Of a DNA stretch of 64,000 nt, positions 1-10,433 are shown in pieces. The DNA is from Pseudomonadota bacterium. Its GTDB lineage: Bacteria > Pseudomonadota > Gammaproteobacteria > Burkholderiales > Methylophilaceae. Under the pieces are notes generated by a model. The model did no database searches. It was given only the letters and a program-made list of their open reading frames with translations, and was not told where the DNA came from. Made by a program: the position numbers and the translations under genes. Numbering within the stretch: the stretch's first letter is position 1; the number at the start of each line of letters is the position of its first letter. The stretch lies in contig JAKQIT010000048.1 in assembly GCA_029556915.1 (NCBI GenBank), positions 124,001-188,000 of the forward strand, written 5' to 3'.

Positions 1-2354
1 GGGGTGCTAGGGCTTTCTACATAAATACCATCTTCGTTTACATAGCCGTATTCGTCGGCAGTATCTTGAGGAACAAAATAGGGTGGCGGATTTTCATGGT
101 AAAAATATTCTAGCAAACTGCCGCCACGTGAACCTGTAACAGGGTCTATATTATAAGTATCTACACCTTCTGGTACCCGCAAGGTTTTTTCTGGTAGCCC
201 TTTTAATGCACTACCCATATATTTTATCCAAATAGGCAATGCCGCCACGCCACCTGTTTCGCCCTTGCCAAGTGGGCGCGGTTGATCATAGCCCACCCAA
301 GCAATGGCAACCTGATTTGGGCTATAGCCAGTAAACCAAGCATCGTGATGGTCATTTGTGGTGCCAGTTTTACCCGCAATATCTCGACGATTGAGTGATA
401 AAGCTTTAGTGGCCGTGCCGTTTTGTATCACACTTTGCATCATGGAGTTCATAATAAATGCATTGCGTGCATCTATCACACGCGGTGCATTTTTTCCTGC
501 TTGGTCAAACTTGGTGGTCATTATCACTTTGCCATCACTGTCGATAATCTTGCTGATAATGTTGGGCCTTACACGATAACCGCCATTAGCAAAAACAGCA
601 TAAGCTTGTGCCATTTCCCACGGCGTAGCGGAGCCTGCGCCGAGCGCTAACGTAAGATATGGGGGATGTTTTTTTGCAGGAAAGCCAAAACGGGTGATGT
701 AACTTTGTGCGTATTGCGCACCAATATCATCAAGCACTTGAATAGCAACCGTATTTACAGAAGTTGCTAAGGCTTTTCTTAATCGCATTGGCCCAGCAAA
801 ACCATCATGGTAATTTTTGGGAGTCCAAGCATTATCCCCAGTTTGACTAGCAGAAAATGTAATTTCTTTATCTTCAATCAGGCTTGCTGGTGTGTAGCCT
901 TTTTCTAAAGCAGCAGAATAAATAAATGGCTTAAGGCTTGAACCAGGCTGGCGATTGGCCTGCGTAACGTGGTTAAATTTACTACGATTAAAATCAAAGC
1001 CACCCACCAGTGCGCGCACAGCGCCATTGTCTGGGTCTAGCGCAATGAGTGCAGATTCTACTTGCGGAAGTTGCACAATTCGCCATGTTGATGTGTCTTT
1101 TTCACCCTTTGTTTTTAAAACTCTGATGACAGCCCCCACTTTGAGCTTATTTTTCTCGGGGTCTTTTTCGCGTAATTGTTTTTCAACAAACGACAATCCT
1201 TTGCCTGAAATATCAATGTCATCGCCAAACTTGGTGTGCGCTTGCACAGACTTAGCCGTCAAATTAGTAATAATCGCAGGAACCATATCACTGTATATTT
1301 CGTAGTCATCTAACACTACATCAAGCGCATTTTTTGTGTCAGAGCTTGGCAATGCGTCAACATCAATCAGCGCTTCAGGACCGCGGTAGCCATGACGAAT
1401 ATCGTATTCAATAATGCCCTCGCGCACCGCCGCGTTGGCTGCTTCTTGATTAGATTTTCGAATGGTAGTGTAAACTTTCAAGCCACTACTATAAATTTCA
1501 TCTTGATATTTAGCGTACAAAGTATCGCGTACAATTTCAGCAACATAGTCGGCAGAAAGTGCGTGCACAGCCTGCTGCTGTGCGGCTGTTTTAAAAGTGA
1601 GAGGTTGTTTTAGCGCTTCTTGATAAGCCTCATCTTTTAAAAAACCAAAGCGCAACATGTCACGTAAAACTTCATGTTGACGGCCAATTGAGCGCTTTGG
1701 GTTAATAAAAGGATTGTAGCCAGAAGGTGCTTTCGGTAGCCCTGCTAATAAAGCAGCTTCAGCCAAAGTGAGTTTTTCTAGTGGCTTATCAAAATAAACT
1801 TGAGAAGCTGCTGCAAAACCGTACGCACGTTGTCCTAAGTAAATTTGATTGAGGTAGAGTTCCAGAATCTTATCTTTGCTTAAGTTGCGCTCAATTTTAA
1901 TTGCCAATAAAGCTTCATTGATTTTGGTAATCAATCCACGTTTACCATTTGGTGGGGTGAAAAAGTTTTTAGCGACTTGCATAGTGATGGTGCTTGCACC
2001 CTCACGGCTTACCCCAGTCAGATTGTTTTTAATTGCCCGTATCACACCTGTGGTGTCAATGCCATTGTGTGAATAAAAACGGCGATCTTCAATAGCGAGC
2101 ACGGCATCTTTCATCACCTGAGGTACTTGCTCGATTTTAACGTAAGCGCGGCGCTCTTCGCCAAATTCGCCAATAAGAAAGCCATCCTCAGAGTAAACTT
2201 GAAGTGGAAGTTTTGGGTGGTAATCTGTAAGTGCTTCTAAACTAGGTAATGCAGGGTAAATAAACGCAGCTGCAATCGCTACTAAAGCCAATACCGAAAA
2301 TACGCTGACAACAATCGCCAACAAAATGTATTGCCACCATCTTTTTAGAGCCAT
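1..2354 (-). CDS. mrcA: Penicillin-binding protein 1A, bifunctional peptidoglycan synthase (C-terminus outside window)
   Basis: Inner-membrane class A PBP that polymerises and cross-links peptidoglycan in the periplasm. I translated the reverse strand from ATG at 2354; about 784 codons are open to the window edge, so only the extreme C-terminus is missing. One membrane anchor lies at about residues 8-32. The GT51 transglycosylase domain shows EDRRFYSHNGID (about 89-100) and GASTITMQ. The transpeptidase shows SSLK (about 470), SVN, and KTGT (about 660) followed by the usual NDHHDAWFTGY. An OB-like insertion separates the two domains, as is usual for PBP1A. The gene is divergent from pilM, a conserved betaproteobacterial arrangement. 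Function is firm; the exact 3' end cannot be seen. Confidence 0.95.
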   Translation of the reverse strand, partial: MALKRWWQYILLAIVVSVFSVLALVAIAAAFIYPALPSLEALTDYHPKLPLQVYSEDGFLIGEFGEERRAYVKIEQVPQVMKDAVLAIEDRRFYSHNGIDTTGVIRAIKNNLTGVSREGASTITMQVAKNFFTPPNGKRGLITKINEALLAIKIERNLSKDKILELYLNQIYLGQRAYGFAAASQVYFDKPLEKLTLAEAALLAGLPKAPSGYNPFINPKRSIGRQHEVLRDMLRFGFLKDEAYQEALKQPLTFKTAAQQQAVHALSADYVAEIVRDTLYAKYQDEIYSSGLKVYTTIRKSNQEAANAAVREGIIEYDIRHGYRGPEALIDVDALPSSDTKNALDVVLDDYEIYSDMVPAIITNLTAKSVQAHTKFGDDIDISGKGLSFVEKQLREKDPEKNKLKVGAVIRVLKTKGEKDTSTWRIVQLPQVESALIALDPDNGAVRALVGGFDFNRSKFNHVTQANRQPGSSLKPFIYSAALEKGYTPASLIEDKEITFSASQTGDNAWTPKNYHDGFAGPMRLRKALATSVNTVAIQVLDDIGAQYAQSYITRFGFPAKKHPPYLTLALGAGSATPWEMAQAYAVFANGGYRVRPNIISKIIDSDGKVIMTTKFDQAGKNAPRVIDARNAFIMNSMMQSVIQNGTATKALSLNRRDIAGKTGTTNDHHDAWFTGYSPNQVAIAWVGYDQPRPLGKGETGGVAALPIWIKYMGSALKGLPEKTLRVPEGVDTYNIDPVTGSRGGSLLEYFYHENPPPYFVPQDTADEYGYVNEDGIYVESPST

Positions 2355-2598
2355 GAGTATTGGTCCATTTTTATCATTGACAAAGCGCCATTATAAATTG
2401 CTCAGCATAAGTTCTGCGAACATACAATCAAATTTATCATTTATATTGTTGTTGATGTGTGTCTAATTTGTAACAATCTTTATTTGGTCGATGTAAAGAA
2501 TATAAAAATTACTTTACAGGGTACAAACTTGTTGATAGGATTTAAAGTAATTTGTTAGAAGTACGTGTAACTTACTAAATTAGAGAGGGAATTTCATT
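2355..2598. promoter_or_regulatory. Divergent mrcA/pilM intergenic region
   Basis: This AT-rich 244-bp spacer must hold the promoters of both mrcA (leftward) and the pilMNOPQ operon (rightward). I see many A/T hexamers but no pair with convincing -35/-10 spacing, so no individual promoter is called. A purine-rich AGAGGGA sits about nine bases before the TTG start of pilM and serves as its ribosome binding site. Confidence 0.5.
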
Positions 2599-3672
2599 TT
2601 GAAATTCAACTTATTTGCAGAAAAAACACCACCGCTGATTGGCATTGATATAAGTTCATCAGCAGTCAAAATGGTGGAGCTCGGAAGTAATGGGCGTGGA
2701 GGCTATAAGCTCGAAAGTTATTCGATGGCTTCATTGCCAAAAGAAGCGATTGTTGATGGCAATATCGGCGACTTAGAAAAAATGGTAGATGCGATGAAAT
2801 TAGCATGGAAGCTGTTGGGCTCCCGTGAAAAGCGCGCTGCACTTGCTCTGCCAGCTTCCTCGGTAATAAGCAAAAAAGTATTAATGAGCGCCGACTTGCG
2901 CGAAGAAGATATGGAGGTGCAAGTCGAAGCAGAAGCCAATCAATACATTCCCTTTTCCCTTGATGAAGTCAATATTGACTTTCAAGTGATTGGCCCAGCG
3001 CCCAACAATCCAGAAGAAGTAGAAGTCTTGATTGCTGCTGCGCGTAAAGAAAAAATTGAAGATCGAGTGGCAGCGGCAGAAGGGGCAGGCCTTAAAGTAA
3101 CGGTGATGGATGTGGAGAACTATGCTACGGAAGCAGCTTACAGCCTAGTCGCTAGTCAATTACCTAATTCTGGGCGTGAGCAAACAGTGATGATTATTGA
3201 TATTGGCGCTTCATTTATGCATGTCAATGTTCTACACGACAATAAATCCGTTTACATGCGCGAACAAGCTTTTGGTGGAGGGCAATTGACGCAAGAGATT
3301 CAACGTAGATTTGGTTTATCTGTAGAAGAGTCTGAAATTGCGAAACGAAAGGGTGGTTTGCCAGAAAGCTACGAGAGTGAAGTGTTGCAACCCTTTGTGC
3401 AACAATTAACTACAGAGGTAGCCAGAGCGCTACAATTTTTCACAAGTTCAACACAATACAACCGTGTTGATAATATTGTTTTGGCTGGCGGCTGTGCGGC
3501 TATTCCCTCGATTGATGTGATGGTGCAAGAACGTACACAAGTACATACCATCATAGCCAATCCCTTTCATGGCATGACGTTAAATAGTAAGCTCAAAAAG
3601 CAACAAGCTGATATCGACGCACCTGCTATGTTGATTGCCTGTGGTCTAGCAATGCGAGGTTTGGCACTATGA
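2599..3672 (+). CDS. pilM: Type IV pilus assembly protein PilM
   Basis: Cytoplasmic actin-like ATPase-fold protein that docks to the N-terminal tail of PilN and links the pilus motor to the alignment complex. At 357 residues it is full length. GIDISSSAVKMVEL (about 15-28) is the first phosphate-binding segment, IIDIGAS (about 199-205) the second, and VLAGGCAAIP (about 296-305) the adenosine-binding segment. The start is TTG, chosen because it gives the canonical MKFNLF N-terminus behind an AGAGGGA site. It is first of five tightly packed genes and overlaps pilN by four bases. Confidence 0.96.
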   Translation: MKFNLFAEKTPPLIGIDISSSAVKMVELGSNGRGGYKLESYSMASLPKEAIVDGNIGDLEKMVDAMKLAWKLLGSREKRAALALPASSVISKKVLMSADLREEDMEVQVEAEANQYIPFSLDEVNIDFQVIGPAPNNPEEVEVLIAAARKEKIEDRVAAAEGAGLKVTVMDVENYATEAAYSLVASQLPNSGREQTVMIIDIGASFMHVNVLHDNKSVYMREQAFGGGQLTQEIQRRFGLSVEESEIAKRKGGLPESYESEVLQPFVQQLTTEVARALQFFTSSTQYNRVDNIVLAGGCAAIPSIDVMVQERTQVHTIIANPFHGMTLNSKLKKQQADIDAPAMLIACGLAMRGLAL

Positions 3673-4271
3673 TACGCGTCAACTTATTACCCCATCGTCA
3701 AATTAAGAGGGCTGCGCGTCAGCGAGAGTTCGGTTTAATGGCGATGTTTTCTCTTATGGCGGCAGCGGCACTGGTGTTTCTTGGCTACTCCTATATCAAT
3801 GCACAAGTAGAGGCACAGGCAGAGCGCAATGCAAGATTGGATACAGCCATTGCTGCGTTAGATAAAGAAATTGCTGATATTAAAGATTTAAAAGACCAAA
3901 TTAACATTATGTTAGAGCGTAAGCAAGTAGTTGAGAATTTGCAAACGAACCGAAGTCAATCAGTTGTTATCCTAGATGAAGTGAGCCGTCAGTTGCCAGA
4001 GGGTATGTACCTGAGAAGCATTAAGCAGCAAGGGAATGCTATTACTTTGGAGGGAGTTGCTGACACAAATTCGCGCGTGGCGACACTAGTGCGCAACTTT
4101 TCAACTTCAAACTGGATGGAGTCTCCAAGTTTAGTTGAGATTCGCTCAGAAGCTGGGGCAAAGTTAAAACAGAATGCTTTTTCTTTAGGCGTTAATATCA
4201 AACCACCTAAGACCGCAGACGCCGAAGTGGCAAACGCAAATAGTCCTGCGTTGGCGGGGAGCGCACCATGA
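3669..4271 (+). CDS. pilN: Type IV pilus assembly protein PilN
   Basis: Bitopic inner-membrane protein of the pilus alignment subcomplex. The N-terminus MIRVNLLPHRQ carries the INLLP-type PilM-binding motif, followed by a basic stretch, one membrane span (about 23-45) and a periplasmic coiled coil with a small ferredoxin-like domain. At 200 residues it has normal family length. It overlaps pilM upstream and pilO downstream by four bases each, suggesting translational coupling of the M-N-O stoichiometric complex. Confidence 0.95.
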   Translation: MIRVNLLPHRQIKRAARQREFGLMAMFSLMAAAALVFLGYSYINAQVEAQAERNARLDTAIAALDKEIADIKDLKDQINIMLERKQVVENLQTNRSQSVVILDEVSRQLPEGMYLRSIKQQGNAITLEGVADTNSRVATLVRNFSTSNWMESPSLVEIRSEAGAKLKQNAFSLGVNIKPPKTADAEVANANSPALAGSAP

Positions 4272-4888
4272 AACTAGATGATTTTAATAATATAGATTTT
4301 AATAATGCAGGCAGCTTGCCAGGGCCAGTTAAGGCTGTGTTGTTGACATTTTTATTCCTGTTTTTATTTGCGTTGGGTTACTGGTATTTTTGGACAGATG
4401 CATTTACCGCGCTAGATGAAGCAAAAGCAAAAGAAGTGGAATTGCGAGCGGTTTTTCTAGATAAAAAAGCGCAAGCGGTTAACCTAGAGGGTTACAAGCA
4501 GCAAATGGTTGAAATTGAGAAAACGTTTGGTGCTCTGTTAAAGCAACTTCCAGACAAGTCACAAATGGATGGCTTACTCACTGATATTAACCAAGCAGGG
4601 CTGGCGCGAGGTCTTGAGTTTGAGCTATTTAGACCCGGAGCGGAAACTCAGACTGAGTTTTATGCTGAAATGCCAATAGCCATTAGGGTGCAAGGAAGTT
4701 ATCACGACTTGGGTGCTTTCGCCACCGACATTTCTAAACTTTCCAGAATTGTTACCTTAAGTGACATATCTATAACAGGTGGCTCGAGTAAAGATGGAAA
4801 GTCAGCAGATGCAAAACTCGTGATGGAGGCAACTGCTAAAACATATCGCTATTTAGATAGCAATGAATTAGCGGCGAAGAAAAAATAA
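4268..4888 (+). CDS. pilO: Type IV pilus assembly protein PilO
   Basis: Periplasmic partner of PilN in the alignment complex connecting the inner-membrane platform to PilP and the secretin. The sequence shows a short cytoplasmic head, one hydrophobic span (about 24-44), a coiled coil and a C-terminal alpha/beta domain. Its 206 residues fit the family. The ATG overlaps the pilN stop; a 29-bp gap separates it from pilP. Confidence 0.94.
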   Translation: MKLDDFNNIDFNNAGSLPGPVKAVLLTFLFLFLFALGYWYFWTDAFTALDEAKAKEVELRAVFLDKKAQAVNLEGYKQQMVEIEKTFGALLKQLPDKSQMDGLLTDINQAGLARGLEFELFRPGAETQTEFYAEMPIAIRVQGSYHDLGAFATDISKLSRIVTLSDISITGGSSKDGKSADAKLVMEATAKTYRYLDSNELAAKKK

Positions 4889-4917
4889 ACTGCTCCTTAG
4901 AAAGGTTGATTAAATAA

Positions 4918-5460
4918 GTGAATACCAATATAGGACAAAATTATGAATTTGCAACAACGCTAAAAGTAGCGTTTGCATTAATGCTGTGCTTGTTACTTGT
5001 TGCTTGTAATGGTGATCAGGGTGATGATCTTGATGCATTTATGAAAAATGCCGGCAATGAAATGCAAGTGAAGATTAAACCATTGCCTGAAGTTAAGCCT
5101 TATTTGGCGTTGCAATATAATGCTGACAATTTATTGAATGACCCTTTTAGACCGCGTAAAGCTAGCACAAAAGCAACAGGTGTATTGCCTAATTTTAATC
5201 GAGCTAAAGAGCCGATGGAAGCCTATCCGTTAGAAAGTATTCAGTATGTAGGGCATTTATCAAAAGGAAAATTTGCATATGCATTACTTAGAACTCCTGA
5301 CAGTGGGATTCAGCAGGCGAAAGTGGGTAATTTTATAGGCCAAAACTACGGCATGATTACTAAAATTACTGATGGTGAGATTTCCTTGAAAGAGATTGTG
5401 CAAGATGATCTTTCTGGAGACTGGATTGAAAGACAAACAACTTTAACCATACAAGAATAA
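4918..5460 (+). CDS. pilP: Type IV pilus assembly lipoprotein PilP
   Basis: Lipoprotein that bridges PilNO to the secretin PilQ. The GTG start gives a signal peptide ending in the lipobox LLVAC with the lipidated cysteine at residue 30. After a flexible segment comes the NDPFRPRK linker typical of PilP and a C-terminal beta-rich homology region (about 95-180) including GNFIGQNYG. Length (180) is usual. It is the fourth gene of the pil operon, 60 bp before pilQ. Confidence 0.94.
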   Translation: MNTNIGQNYEFATTLKVAFALMLCLLLVACNGDQGDDLDAFMKNAGNEMQVKIKPLPEVKPYLALQYNADNLLNDPFRPRKASTKATGVLPNFNRAKEPMEAYPLESIQYVGHLSKGKFAYALLRTPDSGIQQAKVGNFIGQNYGMITKITDGEISLKEIVQDDLSGDWIERQTTLTIQE

Positions 5461-5520
5461 GCATTAAGAGTTACGAGTAAGACTTTTCTAGAATTAAGTT
5501 ATAGTATTTAGGGTGAAATA

Positions 5521-7605
5521 ATGACAATACAGTGGCTATCAAAAACATTTCAGGTGTGCCTGCTTGTTGGGATGATGATATTTTCTGGCTTATCGCAAGC
5601 AGAAGATCAGACGGAGCTCACAAATAGAATTCTTAGTGTTGACTTCTCGAGTTTGCCTGGTGGGCGAGTGGTTGTAAGAATTAAGACTTCGGAGCCGCTT
5701 GCCAATCCACCAGCAGGATTTACGCTCAGTAGTCCTGCTAGAGTGGCTCTAGACTTTCCAAAAGTTGCCAACGGCCTCGAGAAAAATAGTATTGAAGCGG
5801 GCCAAGGTGTGCTAAAAAGTGTTTCTTTAGCAAAAGCTAAAGACCGCACACGCGTGGTGCTAAATTTAGCTAAAAGCGTTGGCTATGAAACAAGCTTAGA
5901 GGGCAGTGAGGTGAAGGTAATCTTACAAGCTAATGATACCAATATGTCCAGTGACGTGGAAACTAAATTTGCTGAGCCTTCACTTGGTATCCATCAGAGC
6001 GGTATTACAAATGTTGATTTTGCCCGCGGTAAAAATGGGGAGGGGCGGATTGTTGTTGATTTATCTGACCCAAACGTTGGTATTAATATTAAGCAAAAAG
6101 GTAAAACAATTGTTGCTGAATTTAGTGATACTCAGGTGCCAGAAAGTTTGCAACGTCGTTTAAATGTGACTAACTTTAATACACCAGTCATTTATGTGGA
6201 TACAATTAAACAGGGAAATGGTGGGAAGGTTGTCATTGAACCGAAAGGCAACTGGGAACATTCAGCTTATCAAACAGATAAAAAGTTCATTATAGATGTG
6301 CGTCAAGTTGTTGAAGACCCAAATAAGTTGGTACACGGCAGTAAGCCTGGATACGCTGGTGAGAAACTATCATTAAACTTTCAAAATATTGAAGTAAGGT
6401 CGGTACTACAAGTTATAGCTGATTTTACTGGTTTAAATATTATAACTAGTGATACGGTTAACGGTAACCTAACTTTGCGACTTAAAGATGTACCTTGGGA
6501 TCAGGCTTTGGATATTATTACACAAAGCAAGGGTCTTGGAATGCGTAAGACTGGTAACGTGATTTTGATAGCGCCTGCAGATGAAATAAATGCTAAAGAA
6601 AGACAAGCCTTAGAGGCGCGCCAGCAAATAGATGATTTAGAGCCATTACGCACAGAAGTTTATACATTAAAATATATGAAAGCTGATGCACTTAAGACAA
6701 TATTAACTGATAGTAAACAAAAAATACTATCAAAAAGAGGGAGTGCTGTTTTAGACCCTCGTACCAACACAGTATTTGTTCAGGATACACCTAAGTATCT
6801 AGAACAAGTGCAGGCTATCATTAATAAAACTGATATACCAGTTAAACAAGTGATGATAGAGTCTAGGCTTGTTTTGGCCGATGAACGCTTTGGTAAAAGT
6901 CTTGGTGCTAGATTTGGCATTAATAAAATTAAGGATTCTGGAGATAATAGATATTTTATAGGCGATACAGTTGCAAATTCCGGTTTGATTGGAACTTCAA
7001 CTAGGCCAATTCCTCAAGGATTGCAGTCAAACTTGCCAGTGGCAGGTTCATTTGGTAACTTTGCTTTTAGTATTTTCAGATTGCCTGCAGGGCTATTACT
7101 TAATTTGGAGTTGAATGCACTAGAGTCAGATAAGCGAGGCAAAGTGGTTTCCAGTCCTAGAGTAACAACTGCTAACCAAAATAAGGCTACCATTAAGCAA
7201 GGCGTGCAAATTCCATACAGAGAAGCATCAAGTAGTGGTGCAGCAACAATATCATTTAAAGATGCAGTTTTAAGTTTAGATGTAACACCGCAAATTACTC
7301 CTGACGATAAAATTATTATGGATTTAATGATTAATAAAGACAGGGTTGGGCAGATATTTGACAACATTCCCTCTATTGATACGCAGAGTTTACAAACACA
7401 GGTGTTAGTAGCTAATGGCGAAACTGCAGTACTAGGCGGTATTTTTGAAGAAACTCAACGAAATGATGTTGATAAGGTACCATTTTTTGGTGATTTGCCA
7501 GTAATGGGTAATTTATTTAAAAGAAGGATTAAGCAAGAAGACAAAACAGAGTTGCTAATTTTTGTTACCCCGAAAATAATGGATGAAAGTTTGAGCTTGC
7601 GCTAA
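5521..7605 (+). CDS. pilQ: Type IV pilus secretin PilQ
   Basis: Outer-membrane secretin through which the pilus passes. Residues 1-27 form a signal peptide. Two AMIN-type peptidoglycan-binding domains follow (about 30-130 and 155-250), then an STN/N0 domain (about 275-340) with the NIITSDTV segment, an N1 domain (about 365-430) and the C-terminal secretin domain, where SSPRVTTANQNKATIKQG and the closing LLIFVTPKI are conserved. At 694 residues it is complete. It ends the pil operon and is followed by a terminator before aroK, so aroKB can be transcribed separately. Confidence 0.97.
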   Translation: MTIQWLSKTFQVCLLVGMMIFSGLSQAEDQTELTNRILSVDFSSLPGGRVVVRIKTSEPLANPPAGFTLSSPARVALDFPKVANGLEKNSIEAGQGVLKSVSLAKAKDRTRVVLNLAKSVGYETSLEGSEVKVILQANDTNMSSDVETKFAEPSLGIHQSGITNVDFARGKNGEGRIVVDLSDPNVGINIKQKGKTIVAEFSDTQVPESLQRRLNVTNFNTPVIYVDTIKQGNGGKVVIEPKGNWEHSAYQTDKKFIIDVRQVVEDPNKLVHGSKPGYAGEKLSLNFQNIEVRSVLQVIADFTGLNIITSDTVNGNLTLRLKDVPWDQALDIITQSKGLGMRKTGNVILIAPADEINAKERQALEARQQIDDLEPLRTEVYTLKYMKADALKTILTDSKQKILSKRGSAVLDPRTNTVFVQDTPKYLEQVQAIINKTDIPVKQVMIESRLVLADERFGKSLGARFGINKIKDSGDNRYFIGDTVANSGLIGTSTRPIPQGLQSNLPVAGSFGNFAFSIFRLPAGLLLNLELNALESDKRGKVVSSPRVTTANQNKATIKQGVQIPYREASSSGAATISFKDAVLSLDVTPQITPDDKIIMDLMINKDRVGQIFDNIPSIDTQSLQTQVLVANGETAVLGGIFEETQRNDVDKVPFFGDLPVMGNLFKRRIKQEDKTELLIFVTPKIMDESLSLR

Positions 7606-7644
7606 AAAGTAATCTAAAACTGACAGAAAGCTTAGTTTGCCTTA

Positions 7645-7681
7645 AAATGCCCATCAATAAGTTTGGTGGGCATTTTTTTTA
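7645..7681 (+). terminator. Rho-independent terminator after pilQ
   Basis: An 11-bp stem (ATGCCCATCAA pairing with TTGGTGGGCAT, one G-T wobble) with a five-base loop is followed by a run of eight T. It separates pilMNOPQ from aroK. Confidence 0.85.
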
Positions 7682-7708
7682 ATTCAAATTATGCGAGTCT
7701 AGTGCTTC

Positions 7709-8221
7709 GTGGAAAATATTTTTTTTATAGGTTTGATGGGGGCGGGTAAAACTACAATAGGTCGCTTGATTGCCAAACAATTGGGCATGACATTTTATGA
7801 TTCGGATCAGGAAATTGAGCGAAAAACTGGCGTCAAAATACCTTTAATATTTGAATTAGAAGGCGAATCAGGATTTCGCAAAAGAGAAAGTGTAGTGATT
7901 GATGAGTTGTGTCAGCTTAAAAATGTAGTGATTGCCACAGGTGGCGGAGCAGTTCTGTTACCAGAAAATCGTCAAGCATTAAAAAATAACGGTAAGGTCA
8001 TTTATTTGCGCGGAAATGTACATGATTTATGGATTAGAACTCGCCATGACAAATCTCGCCCGCTATTACAAGGTGGGAATATGAAGCAAAAGCTGGAAAA
8101 GTTATACCTAGAACGCGACCCCATATACTCTAATTTGGCCGACTACATTGTTAATACAGGGCCACAATCAGCTAATGATATTACGCAATATATAAATCAA
8201 ATGTTAACAAATAAATCTTAA
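7709..8221 (+). CDS. aroK: Shikimate kinase
   Basis: Cytoplasmic enzyme that phosphorylates shikimate with ATP in chorismate synthesis. The Walker A loop GLMGAGKTT is at residues 8-16, the shikimate-binding DSD follows FY at about 31-34, FRKRE is at about 57-61, GGGA at about 79-82, and the lid contains RPLL. The GTG start gives the standard MENIFFIG N-terminus. Length (170) is normal. aroB follows after 14 bp, the common aroKB pair placed behind pilQ in many proteobacteria. Confidence 0.96.
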   Translation: MENIFFIGLMGAGKTTIGRLIAKQLGMTFYDSDQEIERKTGVKIPLIFELEGESGFRKRESVVIDELCQLKNVVIATGGGAVLLPENRQALKNNGKVIYLRGNVHDLWIRTRHDKSRPLLQGGNMKQKLEKLYLERDPIYSNLADYIVNTGPQSANDITQYINQMLTNKS

Positions 8222-8235
8222 TTAAAAACAAACAC

Positions 8236-9312
8236 ATGCAAACGCTAAATGTCTCGCTCGCCGATAGAAGCTATCCTATCCATATTGGCAAAGGTTTACT
8301 AATTAGTGCAAATCTCATACTACCGCACTTAAAACGTAAGAATGTTGCGATTGTCACTAACACAACTGTAGCGCCACTTTATTTAGACAAGCTAAGCCAA
8401 ACTTTACAAGCGGCTGGCGTTAAAGTAATTCCAATTGTTTTACCCGATGGAGAGGTTTATAAAAATAGTGAAACACTTAACACTATTTATGACGCATTAT
8501 TAAAAAATAGATGCGAGCGTAGCACTACGCTAATAGCGCTCGGTGGCGGCGTAATTGGTGATTTAACGGGATATGCAGCGGCAACTTATTTGCGTGGTGT
8601 GCCTTTTATACAAATTCCCACAACATTACTATCACAAGTTGACTCCTCAGTAGGTGGCAAGACTGGCATTAATCACCCGCTTGGTAAAAATATGATAGGC
8701 GCATTTTATCAACCGCAAGTAGTGTTAGCTGATATAGAGACATTAAAAACTTTGCCAACAAGAGAGTTTTCTGCAGGAGTTGCTGAAGTAATTAAATACG
8801 GCTTAATACGTGATGCAGATTTTTTTGATTGGCTTGAAACCAACATGATAAAACTAATGGCCTTAGATGAGGCTGTTTTAAGTTATGCTATTTATCGTTC
8901 GTGTCAAAATAAAGCTGAAGTAGTCGCTCGAGATGAGCATGAAAATGGTGAGCGGGCTTTGCTCAACTTGGGTCATACTTTTGGACATGCCATAGAAAAT
9001 GCAATGGGTTATGGCGTATGGCTTCATGGTGAAGCCGTCGCAGCTGGAACCATAATGGCAGCAGATTTATCCCAGCGAATGGGATGGCTTGGAGATGCAG
9101 ATGTGCAACGTATTCGCACCATATTCTCAGAGGCAAAGTTACCACTCAATGCGCCTAAATTAGGTGCTAAAAAATACTTAGATTTGATGCAACTTGATAA
9201 AAAAGTGGCGGATGGAAGAATTAGATTGATACTGCAGAAAGGCATTGGAAAGTCGCTCATTACCAGCGATTATGATGCGGAAAAACTGAAGCAGACGCTA
9301 GATTTACAATGA
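8236..9312 (+). CDS. aroB: 3-dehydroquinate synthase
   Basis: NAD- and metal-dependent enzyme converting DAHP to 3-dehydroquinate, the second shikimate-pathway step. Visible motifs are DGEVYKN (about 71-77), [13 protein letters not shown] (about 103-115), the [17 protein letters not shown] loop, and the metal-ligand segments GEVIKYG-like [17 protein letters not shown] and HGEAVAAG. The 358 residues match the family. Its last four bases overlap the dgt start. Confidence 0.97.
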   Translation: MQTLNVSLADRSYPIHIGKGLLISANLILPHLKRKNVAIVTNTTVAPLYLDKLSQTLQAAGVKVIPIVLPDGEVYKNSETLNTIYDALLKNRCERSTTLIALGGGVIGDLTGYAAATYLRGVPFIQIPTTLLSQVDSSVGGKTGINHPLGKNMIGAFYQPQVVLADIETLKTLPTREFSAGVAEVIKYGLIRDADFFDWLETNMIKLMALDEAVLSYAIYRSCQNKAEVVARDEHENGERALLNLGHTFGHAIENAMGYGVWLHGEAVAAGTIMAADLSQRMGWLGDADVQRIRTIFSEAKLPLNAPKLGAKKYLDLMQLDKKVADGRIRLILQKGIGKSLITSDYDAEKLKQTLDLQ

Positions 9313-10433
9313 ACACACTCGCGTCATTTGCAGCTAACCCTGCACAATCAAAAGGCCGTCAATTTAATGAGCCTGCATCTGCCCCGCGCAACGCCTTTCA
9401 GCGTGATCGGGATCGTATCATACACTCTACCGCCTTTCGCCGACTAGAATACAAAACACAAGTATTCGTCAATCATGAAGGCGATTTGTTTCGCACACGC
9501 TTGACCCATAGTTTAGAAGTTGCGCAACTTGCCCGAGGCATTGCACGCAGTTTGCATTTACATGAAGATTTAACTGAAGCCATAGCGTTGGCGCATGATT
9601 TAGGCCACACTCCATTTGGCCATGCTGGGCAAGATGCACTAAACGCATGCATGAAAAACCACGGTGGTTTTGAGCATAATTTGCAATCACTTCGTGTGGT
9701 AGAAAAATTAGAGCAACGTTACGCCGAATTTGATGGCTTAAATCTAACTTTTGAAGCGAGAGAAGGTATTCTAAAACACTGTTCTAAAGTAAATGCCAAA
9801 CAGCTAGGTGACGTGGGGCAGCGGTTTTTGAATAAAACCAGCCCAAGCTTAGAAGCACAACTAACCAATTTTGCAGATGAAATAGCTTACAACAACCATG
9901 ATGTAGATGATGGCTTACGTTCGGGTTTAATCAGCATTGAGCAACTTTCTGAAGTAGAAATTTTTGCCAGTAACTTAACCCTTGTGACAAAGCAATACCC
10001 TCATCTGGAACAAAAAAGACTTGTACCAGAAACTATTCGCCGCATGATTAACACATTGGTATTAGATTTATGTCAGCAAAGTATTGAGAATATTAAACAG
10101 CAGCAACCTAAAACCATTGATGACATACGCCAGTTGCCGCCACTCATTGCTTTCAGTGAAGAAGTTGCCACGCAAAACCACAAACTTAAGCAATTTTTAC
10201 GCAAAAATTTATATCATCATTACCAAGTTAACCGTATGAGCGCAAAAGCCACACGTATTGTGCAAGAGCTGTTTCAATGTTTTTATGATAATACGGGCTT
10301 GCTACCAGATGAATTTCAAATGTATGCTAAATCAGATAAAGCCCGCGCTGTATCAGACTATATTGCAGGCATGACAGACCGATTTGCCATTCGCGAATAT
10401 CGCAGATTATTTTCGGTTGAAGAGCATTGGTAA
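9309..10433 (+). CDS. dgt: dGTP triphosphohydrolase-like HD-domain protein
   Basis: Predicted deoxynucleoside triphosphate triphosphohydrolase that releases tripolyphosphate from dNTPs. HD-domain metal ligands are visible in [10 protein letters not shown] (His about 62), [15 protein letters not shown] (His-Asp about 98-99) and [14 protein letters not shown] (Asp about 192). The N-terminal [20 protein letters not shown] is typical of the type 2 (long-HD) subfamily, as is the 374-residue length. It overlaps aroB and probably shares its transcript, an arrangement common in betaproteobacteria. Exact dNTP preference cannot be read. Confidence 0.92.
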   Translation: MNTLASFAANPAQSKGRQFNEPASAPRNAFQRDRDRIIHSTAFRRLEYKTQVFVNHEGDLFRTRLTHSLEVAQLARGIARSLHLHEDLTEAIALAHDLGHTPFGHAGQDALNACMKNHGGFEHNLQSLRVVEKLEQRYAEFDGLNLTFEAREGILKHCSKVNAKQLGDVGQRFLNKTSPSLEAQLTNFADEIAYNNHDVDDGLRSGLISIEQLSEVEIFASNLTLVTKQYPHLEQKRLVPETIRRMINTLVLDLCQQSIENIKQQQPKTIDDIRQLPPLIAFSEEVATQNHKLKQFLRKNLYHHYQVNRMSAKATRIVQELFQCFYDNTGLLPDEFQMYAKSDKARAVSDYIAGMTDRFAIREYRRLFSVEEHW